NCBI GenBank assembly: GCA_012934845.2
Contig: WNNJ02002365.1
Coordinates: 1-64,000 of the forward strand
Source of the DNA: Pomphorhynchus laevis
Lineage: Eukaryota; Acanthocephala; Palaeacanthocephala; Echinorhynchida; Pomphorhynchidae
Direction: 5' to 3'
DNA: 64,000 bases
Part shown: one piece after another, positions 45,316 to 55,190 of the stretch
How the letters are laid out: each line of letters opens with the position of its first letter
How positions within the stretch are numbered: the first letter of the stretch is position 1
The notes under the pieces: generated by a model
Databases searched by the model: none
What the model saw: only the letters and a program-made list of their open reading frames with translations
What the model was told of the DNA's origin: nothing
Program-made: the position numbers and the translations under genes

Positions 45316-46955
45316 ATATCCAAAATATTATTTTTTGTTTGCCGCTATTTTATTATAATGATAAAACTAAAAGACTGCACTTTTTCGTCGGCTTCAACTT
45401 TTTGAAAATTACATATACGATAAGGGAAAAAGTTAATCGGTTTAGAACGTTATTTTAAATTTAAAAGTTAGAAGTACTGGCATTAATTTGATTGAATATC
45501 TAGTATAAATTAGTCATCTGCCACGTGCATTTACCACGTTGAAAAAAAATATTTTTTTTATCTGCGAAGAGTCGAATAGCGTGATAACTAGAAAATCCTT
45601 GAATGCCTTGAATAATTTGTTCCTATTACACAAAGACGTGATCATATCCGAGCCATTGAGTTTATAATGACCATCTGCGAGAGCTCAAATATTTTATGGC
45701 TGATGTCGGGTACACAATCGGTATCCAGGAATTCGGTAGTGCACTAAATGTTTTGATCATTGCTAATTTTAAGGTTACCAGACACTCAAAACAACGAATC
45801 AAATAAATTTTACTGTTAATTGAATAACCGAATATAAAATAACCCTCCTAATTTATCTGAAATGATCTACTTTCAATGTTTCGTAAAAACCGGGATCCAA
45901 TATAAAATCCGAGTCATATATACCACGTAACAAATTTCAGCCGCTACCAAGTATTTTTTAAGCCACATATATTGTGCATGTAGACATGCGCAAGGAAAGG
46001 GTTCGTCTAATAATACAACTCACACGTTAACAGTAATGACCTACAAAGCAACCCAGTGTTAGCATGTTCACACGAAATTTTTTAAATAGTGACGGGTTGA
46101 TACCCGTGCTTCCTAGAGACATAGTAGAGGTAAAGTGTCTGTTTTAAAAGCGTAGTTATGATAGCAAAAAAGCGTTGCATAGAAAACGATTCGGGTAATA
46201 AAATGTCGTAGTACGTACATCAACAATTAGTAAATGCGTAAAAGCGCAGCGTCTCGAGCAGTTTGGTAGATATCGTACATACGTGTCTTAATATCAGTTT
46301 GATAGATATCGTGCATGTGTCTTAATATGATATCCTCTTGTCGCATGTCCTAAGAGTAGCAACAGCGGAAAACGAATAACTACCGTATGCGAGAGTACAG
46401 AGCAAAATTGGAACTTTTTGTACTACATCAACAACACATAATCTCACTTGATCGACAGATTGAAGACCAGTCTTGCTACAGTTAACAATAAAGGATAACA
46501 CAGCGAACAAGGGCAGCACATATTTATTCAATAGTTTTTTAACAAAACTTTCCTAAAATATTCACATTGGAGGTCATTCTTATCATTGTGGGCAATTTTG
46601 TGATCAATTTACAGGCGAGAGTAAAAGTTCAAAATGCAGATTTTAAAAAGCGTCGACATTACATCGATACATGGGTAAGGGTAGATGATAAAGCATTGTA
46701 AATGGTCGCTGGTTCATTTAGCAATTAGTGAAGTGCATCACTTTCGACAACTAAATACTTCTTGGCTTTCCCGCTGCATTTGGTCACATATATGTTTTTA
46801 GAATCACCTATTTCAAGTCTCGAAATGCAAGGAAGATTTGCTAATATGCTTGAAATACTACAATACATCAACCACTTCTACTTCAAAGATGACTCACTGT
46901 TCAGTTCTACCCAATTACTAGGGTCTATCGTAGTTTTTCTTAATCTCCAAATAGC
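45316..46955. other. Gene-free stretch
   Basis: No gene or repeat family recognised. A short minus frame at 46531-46322 looks like a secreted peptide but lacks an ATG at the right place, so it is not called. Plus frame 46762-46965 may be the beginning of LINE-D ORF2 but carries no diagnostic motif. Confidence 0.35.
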
Positions 46956-46959
46956 GCTA

Positions 46960-47595
46960 CAGTGATAAGGAAATCAATAAAATTAGCTTCGATATACCAC
47001 TAGATTTAAAATGTGCAACTATAGTTCCTGTTTTTAAGAAGGGTGTATGCACAATCCTGAAAATTATAGACCCGTGAGCTTAACTAGTGTTGTTAGTAAA
47101 AATTTTTGAATATGTAGAGAACTTATTGCGTCAGTCGAACCAACTAGACCCACGTCAACATGGATTCACCGTTGGAAGATCGTGCTTGTCTATTTTACTT
47201 AGTGCTAGAGAAGAATGGGTTAATGAAGTGTCTAATGGAATATCAGTTGATTAATTAATTTATTAACTTTAATAGAGCATTCAACCGTATAAGTCATGAA
47301 AATCTTATAGACTGTAATGTAGATCCGATAGTCGTTAATTAGCTTTATACAATTCCAGCACAGCGTTCTTATTGTGTTCGTATGGGATCAAGCCTGTCAG
47401 TACCTCATTCAATTGCGTCAGGTGTACATCAAGATACTGTTTTAGGCCAATTACTCTTTAATATCTACCCAAATACGATGATAAAACAATCGTATTGTTC
47501 GTATTTGGCTTTTGCCGATGACCTTAAGATATGGTCTGGAATTTCGCCCAGAAACGATATCATTATACATTCAACAACATACGAGCATTAGCTCA
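46960..47595 (+). mobile_element. LINE-D fragment, N-terminal half of RT
   Basis: Plus-strand frames give DIPLDLKCATIVPVFKKG, NPENYRPVSLTS-like sequence, QLDPRQHGFTVGRSCLS, SGVHQDTVLGQLLFNIY and YLAFADDLKIWSGI (active site, about 47505-47545). This is a CR1/Rex1-like RT with GRSC and FADD. It breaks off near 47595 just after the active site. Confidence 0.7.
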
Positions 47596-47639
47596 AATAG
47601 CTGACTCACAATAAGTTCGTAAATAAGTTAATTAGTTAT

Positions 47640-48357
47640 TAAAATAAGGAAATGCAACACGAAACATTGCTTGATCCATTCGTAGTCTTCTTTTAAAAGT
47701 ACTAAGTGAACTGCATCCAACGGTGTCTGCATCAATGTTGTTCCAAAGCTCAACAATTCTTCTATCAAATTGCATCGCGCCCAATTTCTGTACCCTGTTT
47801 CTTCGAATAGTTAAAGAATGACCGCGAAGAACATTTGAACCACGTAATTGAACCCTACTACGAAGAGGGTGATGAGGACGTTGGAATAAATATCAAACAA
47901 GGTACATATCCATGTAACGACGGGTCCATGTGACGGTCTCAAGTCCTAGTGATCTCAATCGGTCTTCATAAGGCAGTTACGCCAACGTTGGTGCTAGCTT
48001 TGTTGCCCTGCGAAGTACACTCTCTGATTTCTTATGTTCATGCACAGTACGTGGGTATACAACCGGAGCTGCATATAAAAGTCTACTCAATACATGTGCT
48101 AAAATCAGAGGCCGAAGAGCAGTCGGATTAACGCGAAGAAACGCACGTCGAATCATACCTATCATTTTATTGTAGTTGGCACAAGCTTGATCGGTGTGCT
48201 TTTTAGTTGATAAATTAGAGGTAACCCATACTCCTAAATCTTTGTAACTATCGACACTTTCCACGATACATCCCTTATATTTGTAACGAACAGATGTTAG
48301 TTGCTTGCGAGCATTACTAATAATACGCATGTGTTTGCATTTCGAAACAATTATCAC
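47640..48357 (-). mobile_element. LINE-D fragment, C-terminal half, inverted
   Basis: The minus frame 48357-47977 reads SKCKHMRIISNARKQ, VDSYKDLGVWVTSNLS and RPLILAHVLSRLLYAAPVV, the part that follows the RT active site in this LINE type. Its beginning fits directly after the end of the plus-strand piece. Inverting 47596-48357 would therefore restore the expected domain order, so this looks like one element with an inverted 3' half. Confidence 0.7.
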
Positions 48358-48360
48358 AAA

Positions 48361-48668
48361 TCAAATCAGCTAACTGAGTCTACGTATTTAATATAATTAT
48401 AAAATAAACAAAACATAATAATGCTAAATCAAAATTTAATAATTAAATAACAAAATTAAAAATTGTTTTTAGATTTTCTATAATTTTAAATCAAGTTAAA
48501 ATAAAAAATTGAAATTTAAAATAAAAGTCATTTTTATGAATTGACTAATAAATAACAGACGTTGTATCAGAATAAGAATTAGAGGTCATCAGGAGGAACT
48601 GCTATGCTATCAGATTTCGGCCCCTAACTCCTCTACCCAACATAACAGCAGGGCCAAATACATGCTGT
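48361..48668 (+). repeat. R1 family reference copy
   Basis: Left end AAATCAGCTAACTGAG, AT-rich body, hairpin around AGTCAATTCATAAAAATGACT, then TCAGAATAAGAATTAGAGG and the core. Core pairing: helix A CTGCTATG (48599-48606) with CATAACAG (48641-48648), one mismatch; helix B ATTTcGGCCC (48614-48623) with GGGCCAAAT (48651-48659), one bulge. The helices interlock in the order A-B-A'-B'. It runs directly into LINE-A copy 3. Confidence 0.75.
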
Positions 48669-50600
48669 TTGGATGCAAAAGCAAATTGGATGCGACAACA
48701 AGAACTACAATGTTTGGACTCACGTTGCCATTCCTTTCACTGACGAGGACAACGTTTTAAATCGGAATTTCCTCTGCGGCTTCTGTTGTGCTGCCCTCGT
48801 GGGTAAGCTAATGAAGAATGAGCACTCAAACGGTGGAGACGTTCTGAACGCTAACAAAACAGATTTGTGCTCAATAACTAAACTTGATATCTCTCAGTCG
48901 ACTCAGACCGCTGTTATACATGGAACATCAACAAACGACAACATATCTTATAATCTATCGTCGTCATCCGTTTGCTTACTAACTCCTTCGTCATCTATAA
49001 AACCCGTTCTTGAAACTTCTCTCTCACACACTCCTCCTTTAACTACGGATAAAACTTCCCATAATCTTCATCTTCCTAACAATGCAAACAGTAAAGGCCT
49101 TCATCTCGTACCTCATTTTTCCTATTCATCCCCACATCTAAAGACATCTCATACTTCTTTCTTCTCTTCACGTACTCCTTACTCTACCTCTACCGTATCA
49201 CTTCTCAATAATTTACATCCTTCTGTCAAAATTATCTCCAGTAACATCTCCGTTCAACCTATTCAACAATCCACTTCTGTCACACATGCTCCAACCGTAT
49301 CACCTATCAATAATTTACATCCTTCCGTCAAAATCATCTCCAGTAACATCTCCGATCAACCGATTCAACACTCCACTCCTGTCACACATGCTCCAAACTA
49401 TCTTAAATCTTCACTTAGCACCCCTGTCATTCCCACGTTTATCTGCTCTTCTGCCTCTACTGCTACCAGGTCTTTCCGTCCACCACTACGTAATCGTTTT
49501 CCTTCGCGCGATCGATGCATTATCATATCTAATTTAAAGGTTTCCGAATCTGCTTCTCCTCAATGTCGCCTCGATGATGATGTATCTGCTTTCAGGTCTA
49601 TCCTAACAACCATTCTTCTTGATAATAATCCATCCCTCTTCAATAATATCGCTCCTGTATCTTTGATCCGTTTAAACAAATCCACTAAATCCAATCATCT
49701 CAGTCCTCCACTCCTAAAGATTGTTTTCCGACATAGTTCACATGCATCCTTGGTACTTTCCCAACGTTTTAAACTTCTTACCACTTCGTCTACTAGTCGT
49801 ATCTTTCCTGACCGCTCCCTTCGCCTTTCTCTGAATCCTGATAAATCTAAAATTATGTGGATCCTACCTCGAAGCTTCGGCGTAGAATCTCCTTCCGTAA
49901 CACTAAATTCTACAATTATTCCTATCGTTGATAATCTCGTTTTCCTAGGCTTTCATTTCGACAACCGACTTTCACTTAAACCTTTCGTTAGTGATAAAGT
50001 ACGCTCATCTATCTTGATACTCCGCAATCTCCGTCAAGTTCGTAGATTGATCGATTTCCCTTCTTGTATGACTCTCATATCTTCTCTTCTTTTCTCAAGA
50101 CTTTTTACAACGCATCATCAACGCTGCCGTTCGAGTTCTCCTCCGTCTTCGTCGTTTTGATCATACATCCCACTATCTTGTTTCTCTTGATTGGCCTACC
50201 ATTTATTGTCGTGTTCAAATTCGTCTTCTTATCATTGCTTTTCGCCTTATAACTTCTCATACCCCTTCATTTCTCAACCTTCCTTTTCTCGACAATTCTC
50301 GTACTGTGTATTGTGCTCTGCGTTCCCGTAATTCCCTTCTTTTACATGTCCCAATCTACTCTACCTCTTTTGGCTTCCGCTCCTTCGTTGTGGCTGCTCC
50401 TCTCTTGTGGAATCTACTGCCTATTCATATCCGCCAATCGACATCTATGCCGTACTTCAAACTCCAAATCCAATTCTTTTTCAACAATTAACTGATTACC
50501 TGTGACCTTTGATGTTCTTTTTTTTGTTTGTTCGTGGTCATGTAAGCGGGCATTTTGCACGCATTTGCCACGTTAAATAAATTATTGTATTATTATTATA
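48669..50600 (+). mobile_element. LINE-A copy 3, internal deletion derivative
   Basis: Has the ORF1 start and the true 3' end (hairpin, GCATTTGCCACGTTAAATAAATTATTG) but lacks about 2.3 kb in the middle: all of the endonuclease and most of the RT. It shares its 3' end with a minus-strand LINE-A copy about 100 bp away, tail to tail. Confidence 0.85.
48673..50160 (+). CDS. LINE-A ORF1 fused in frame to RT C-terminal part
   Basis: A 495-residue frame. Residues 1-380 are ORF1: CGFC cysteine motif, Ser/Thr/Pro-rich middle with an internal duplication (NNLHPSVKIISSNIS occurs twice), then FPSRDRCIIISNL and PPLLKIVFRHSSHAS up to IFPDRS. At about base 49817 it jumps in frame to ORF2 sequence just after the RT active site (LRLSLNPDKSKIMWILP) and goes on through the thumb region. 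The junction shares TCCC between both parents, typical of microhomology. A smaller loss (~60 bp) near 50103 ends the frame. Whether the fusion protein is made is unknown; it lacks endonuclease and catalytic RT residues. Confidence 0.7.
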   Translation: MQKQIGCDNKNYNVWTHVAIPFTDEDNVLNRNFLCGFCCAALVGKLMKNEHSNGGDVLNANKTDLCSITKLDISQSTQTAVIHGTSTNDNISYNLSSSSVCLLTPSSSIKPVLETSLSHTPPLTTDKTSHNLHLPNNANSKGLHLVPHFSYSSPHLKTSHTSFFSSRTPYSTSTVSLLNNLHPSVKIISSNISVQPIQQSTSVTHAPTVSPINNLHPSVKIISSNISDQPIQHSTPVTHAPNYLKSSLSTPVIPTFICSSASTATRSFRPPLRNRFPSRDRCIIISNLKVSESASPQCRLDDDVSAFRSILTTILLDNNPSLFNNIAPVSLIRLNKSTKSNHLSPPLLKIVFRHSSHASLVLSQRFKLLTTSSTSRIFPDRSLRLSLNPDKSKIMWILPRSFGVESPSVTLNSTIIPIVDNLVFLGFHFDNRLSLKPFVSDKVRSSILILRNLRQVRRLIDFPSCMTLISSLLFSRLFTTHHQRCRSSSPPSSSF

Positions 50601-50689
50601 TTATTATGCTAATGTAAGCTTGTTAGACACCGCCCACAACTCCACATTATCTATGTCAGTTTGCAAATTATCAACATATTATATAAATA

Positions 50690-53030
50690 ATAATATAATA
50701 ATACAAATTTATTTAACGTGATAAATGCGTACAAGCTGCACGCTTACGAGTTCACTAACAAAATGAAAAAGTCAAGCAGATAAATTGTTCAAATGGGATC
50801 GGATTTGGCTTTTGAAGCATGTAAGGGAAGTTGATTGGCGTAGATGAATGGGCAGATGATTTCATGATAGAGGAGCAGGCATCAGGAAGGAGCGAAGTCC
50901 AAGGGAGGTAGAGTAGTTTGGGACATGTAAAAGAAGGGAATTACAGGAACGCAAGGAACAGTAAACAGGACGCGAATTATCAAGAAAAGGATGGTTGAGA
51001 AATGAAGGGGAACGAAAAGTTACAAGGCGGAAAGCAACGATAAAAAGACGAATTTGAACAAGACAATAAATTGTAGGCATATTCAATTAGAAGCAAGAAG
51101 GTAAGATGTATGATCAAAACGACGAAGACGGAGGATAATTCAGACGGCAGCGTTGACGATGCGTTGCAGGGGAAGAAGAGTGGATTTAGGTGAGTTGGCA
51201 AATAGACTAAGATAATAATCGAGTCTAGAAAAAAGGAGAGAAGATATGAGTCATACAAGAAGGAAAATCGATCAATCTACGAACTTGACGGAGGTTGCGG
51301 AGTATCAAGGTAGATGAGCGTACTTTATCTCTAACGAAATGTTTAAGTGAAAGTCGGTTTAGAAATAGAAGCCTAGGAAAACGAGATTATCAACGATAGG
51401 AAGAATTGTAGAATTCAATGGTACGGAGGGAGGTTCTAAGCCGAGGCGTCGAGGTAGGATCCACATAATTTTGGATTTATCAAGATTCAGAGCAAGACGA
51501 AGAGAAGAAAGATGATTGGAAATTGAGACAAGACAGTCGGAAGCAGAAACACTAAGATCGTGAATACGATAAACAGGTGCATGAGCATAGATGAGAATGT
51601 CATCAGCATATTGCATAACATGGAAGTTAAATTTATGAGAAATTGAAGACAAATCACCGAGAAGAAGAGAGAAAAGCATATGGCCTAATACGGAGCCTTG
51701 TTCAACACCAGACGGGATGGACGAAGGATGGAAGAGAGAAGTGTTAGAATAGACGCGAAATGTACGGTTTGATAGATATGACGAAAACTATGATACCGTG
51801 GATAAAGAGAAGCCATAATCATGACGAAGGCGATGGAGAAGAATCGAGTGATCGACGATGTCAAAAGCAGACGATAGATCAAGAGAAACTATGACACTAC
51901 ATAATTTATGATCGCGCGATATGAGTAAGTCGATATAAACTTCAAGACAGGCAAGTTTGGTAGAGTAATTAGAGCGAAAAGCGGCTTTGAAGGGAGGAAA
52001 TAAGTTAGAGGAAAAGATATATATATTAACTTGCTTAAGAATGAGACGCTCAAGGAGTTTAGAGAGAGTTGGGAGAAGTGAAATAGGACGGTACGAAGAT
52101 GGTAGTGAGGAGTCGAGATATTGCTTTTTGATGTTTGTACGAACAGTGGCGCATTTCCAGATGGAAGGAAATGTACGGCTACGGATGGACGAGTTGAATA
52201 ATGTGGTTAGGTAGGGTAAGATAGAGGCGCAGATATTTTTAAGCAAGTGAGTGGGAATTGGGTCAGAAGGAGAGGTTTTATTAGGTAATGACAGCAGAAC
52301 CGAAGAAACTTCATCAGACGAAACGGGAAAAAGGTGGAATAGTTCTGGGAGGGAAGTATTTAAAGAGATGAGTGGGTACAAGGGCGGCTATGGGTAGTAG
52401 GGAAAGTAAATTAGATAGCTTAGTTTGTAGATGAGAAGAAAATTCATCAGGATTTATATTACAAGGGGTAGATGATCGTGAAAGAATTGAGTTTAAGATT
52501 TTCCAATGAGATTTAGAGTTGGAAGATGGCTCGAGTTGATTTCGCCAAAAGAGAGTACGTTTAGTACGTATATGAATGAGATATGAACGGCGTTGAGAAA
52601 AGTAGGAATCACGAAGATTTGGAGGGAGTGAGTTGGGAGAACGTTTAAGAAAGCGTTTATACATACGAAAAGATTGACGGAGTCTACGCTTAGAAAGACT
52701 ACATTCAGAATCAAACCAGGGAGCATGGCGCAAGCGCTGGGAAAGTCGAAGTCGACTAGGCAGAAGGTTATTGAGGATCGACGTTAGTTCAGAATCAAAC
52801 AGAATGCAGAGATCATCGGGAGAGAGATAGTTAAGAGGAAATGAAAAGAGTGAAGAATTGAGTAAGGCTGTGTAGAGAATAGGGATATCGAGAAGCTTCC
52901 ATGGTCGACTTGGTGTAGATAATGGTAAAGGCGGAGAAGGAGGATGGGGACGAGTAAGAGTGACAAGGAAATGATCGGACAAACCAGGATCAGTAATTGA
53001 CAAGGCATAATGGCATACCATACAGATTGA
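50690..53030 (-). mobile_element. LINE-A copy 6, 5' truncated
   Basis: Minus-strand LINE-A from within the endonuclease end (SITDPGLSDHF) to the 3' end with hairpin GCGTGCA/TGTACGC. Frames: 53042-52314 (linker), 52381-51788 (FKAAFRSNYSTKL, SLDLSSAFDIVDH), 51679-51359 (MQYADDILIYAHAP) and 51258-50862. Several frameshifts separate them and the thumb region has small losses, so it is inactive. Confidence 0.85.
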
Positions 53031-53229
53031 TGACAATTTCAAAATTTTAACCGTACTTTTTAAATTATGTTTTATGTTTTGGTGGGGAGACTGAACAGGC
53101 TTAGCGCTTTGTCTTTTAAATTAATAATAACAACAGGCGCAATGTATATCGTTTGCAAAAGGCAGTTTAGTGGGCTTTTGATGCACTTAGTCATTAAGGT
53201 TTAGCTCTTTTATAAAATAGCTCATCATG

Positions 53230-53450
53230 GATCCTAACTAAGATGATTCGCTACCTGAATCTTAAATCTCTTTCCAAAATATCTTATCAATGAATATTGA
53301 TGGTCAGTCAATATTATAGACAAATAGAGTCTAATAAATTTAGTATATTCCTGGATATCCACTTTGCCATATGTCATATTGCTTATATTTTTAAATTTTC
53401 TACAATCAACTGTGGTCATCATCAGAATGTCATGTACATCAAAATTAAAT
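53230..53450 (-). repeat. PLE terminal segment with hammerhead-like motif (inverted)
   Basis: On the minus strand: CATTCTGATGATGACCACAG, TTGATTGTAGAAAATTT, GGCAAAGTGGATATCCAGG. The core CTGATGA is at 53425-53419. The same segment occurs on the plus strand at about 58810-58930, downstream of the PLE endonuclease. The two therefore flank the PLE in opposite orientation. Confidence 0.65.
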
Positions 53451-53699
53451 CGATAACAACAAAATAAAAATTGGGTCCCACTTTTGCCAATTATTAATGG
53501 GTAACCTTGAAGCTATTATTTTCAAGTCTGGTAATTACATTAATATTAATTGACAACAAATTGAGCTGAGGCTCTTTACAAGTTGCTTCACAAAATAAAA
53601 AGAATAAGAGTCGATATGTCCCTCCCTCATCAGATAAACTACTGAAAATTCCACCGTTGTCTTGAGAAGGAAGGGTTATCATCCAGTAGGGCGCAAAAA

Positions 53700-54105
53700 C
53701 CTGAAGCAGAAGACGACAAAACGGTCGCACTCTATAAACGTCTATACGTAATATGTCAACGACATCTTCATAAGCTGCGATAATAACAAGGATATCACAT
53801 CATTAAAAACGTATTTGAGGAGCAATCGATTCTCAAAATTTCTCATGAAATTGAAAAGGATAATATGCTTAACTTCCTGGATGTATTGCTTCTCAGGAAG
53901 CACGAACACTTCGAAACGGCTGTAGTTATCAAACCGATACACGATGAATCGTGTTTAAACTACAAAAGTGTATGTTCACGTATTTATAAAATAGGAGTTA
54001 TAGAGACTCATAAAACTTTACAGTTTTTCAGTATGCTCCGATACACGCGTGTAGAGATAGAAATTGAACAAATACGTTAAATGCTTACTAATAATGGATA
54101 TAAAA
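53700..54105 (+). mobile_element. Penelope-like element, RT end (left of LINE insertion)
   Basis: Frames give LNFLDVLLLRKHEHFETAVV (the FLDV block of PLEs), then YKSVCSRIYKIGVIETHK and IEIEQIR-MLTNNGYKI, the stretch between RT and endonuclease. PLE homology stops at about 54105 where LINE-A copy 4 begins, and resumes at 58237 with LQEIDNIISNFRK, the expected next residues. There are a few frame breaks. Confidence 0.75.
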
Positions 54106-55190
54106 TATCCGACCACTCGGTGTATAAACGTAAACATTTCACTTGCGGTTTTTGTACATCAGTACGACTACTACAGTTATCCTGCTCATCTACTCCTGTA
54201 TCACACACGACCACTCAAACCAATGCTGTTTTAGATGTTTCCCTCGCATCAACACCTGACTTCGCATCATATAATCCCATTATTAAACCTACTCTCTCAC
54301 ACACTCCTCGTTCAACTACGTACCAAACTTCCATTAATCTTTCTCATTCTAACAATGCTAACGGTAAAGCTTTTCATCTCGTACCTCCTCTTTCCTATTC
54401 CTCCCCCAATCTAAATAAATCTCAAACTTCTTTATTCTCCTCACGTACTCCTTACTCGACCTCCCCTGTATCACCTCTCAATAATTTACACCCTTCCATC
54501 AAAATCATTTCCAGTAACATTTCCGATCAACTGATTCAACACTCCATTCCTGTCACTCATGCCCCAACCTATTTTAATTCTCCTTACTCTACCTCCCACG
54601 TAACACTTCCAAATAATTTACATCCTTCATTTAAAATCATATCCAGTCACATCTCTGATCAACCGATTCAACACCCCGCTCCTGTCACACTTGCTCCAAC
54701 CAATATTAATTCTTTATCAAGCACCCCTGTCATTTCCACTTCTATCTGCTCATCTACCTCGACTCCTACCAGCTATGTCCGTCCACCACTTTCACGAAAT
54801 CGTTTTCCTTCGCGCGATCGCTGTATAATCATATCAAACTTAAAGCTTTCCGAATCTGCTTCTCCACAATCTCGCCTCGATGATGATGTATCTGCTTTCA
54901 GGTCTATCCTAGCAACCATTCTTCCTGATGATAACCCATCACTCTTCAATAATATCGCTCCTGTATCCTTTATTCGTTTAAACAAATCCACTAAATCCAA
55001 TCATCTCAGTCCTCCACTCTTAAAAATTGTTTTCCGACATAGTTCACATGCCTCTTCGGTACTCTCCCAACGTTTTAAACTTCTTACCACTTCACCTACT
55101 TGCCGTATCTTTCCTGACCGCTCCCCTTCTGATATTGCCCAGCTCAATTTAGCTCGCATTGAAAAACATCGACGTGAAACAAACGGCTAG
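54081..55190 (+). pseudogene. LINE-A ORF1 (copy 4), start borrowed from PLE
   Basis: 369 residues. The first nine (MLTNNGYKI) belong to the interrupted PLE; LINE sequence starts after them, and the CGFC motif follows. The middle holds Ser/Thr-rich repeats (NNLHPS-KIISS twice). The C-terminal half is the conserved nucleic-acid-binding part (FPSRDRCIIISNLK, PPLLKIVFRH, IFPDRSPSDIAQL). A TAG at 55188 ends it early; copy 1 continues some 26 residues more and overlaps ORF2. Confidence 0.75.

Noticed and set aside
46322-46531. Secreted-peptide-like minus ORF with hydrophobic start
   Set aside because: The apparent start is TTG, no family is recognised, and no splice signal or sister copy supports it.
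48580-48668. R1 core as an HDV-like or hammerhead ribozyme
   Set aside because: CTGATGA occurs in reverse complement but without GAAA and stem II in place; the HDV-like order needs a P1 (AGGAGG/CTCCTC) that is not kept in several copies.
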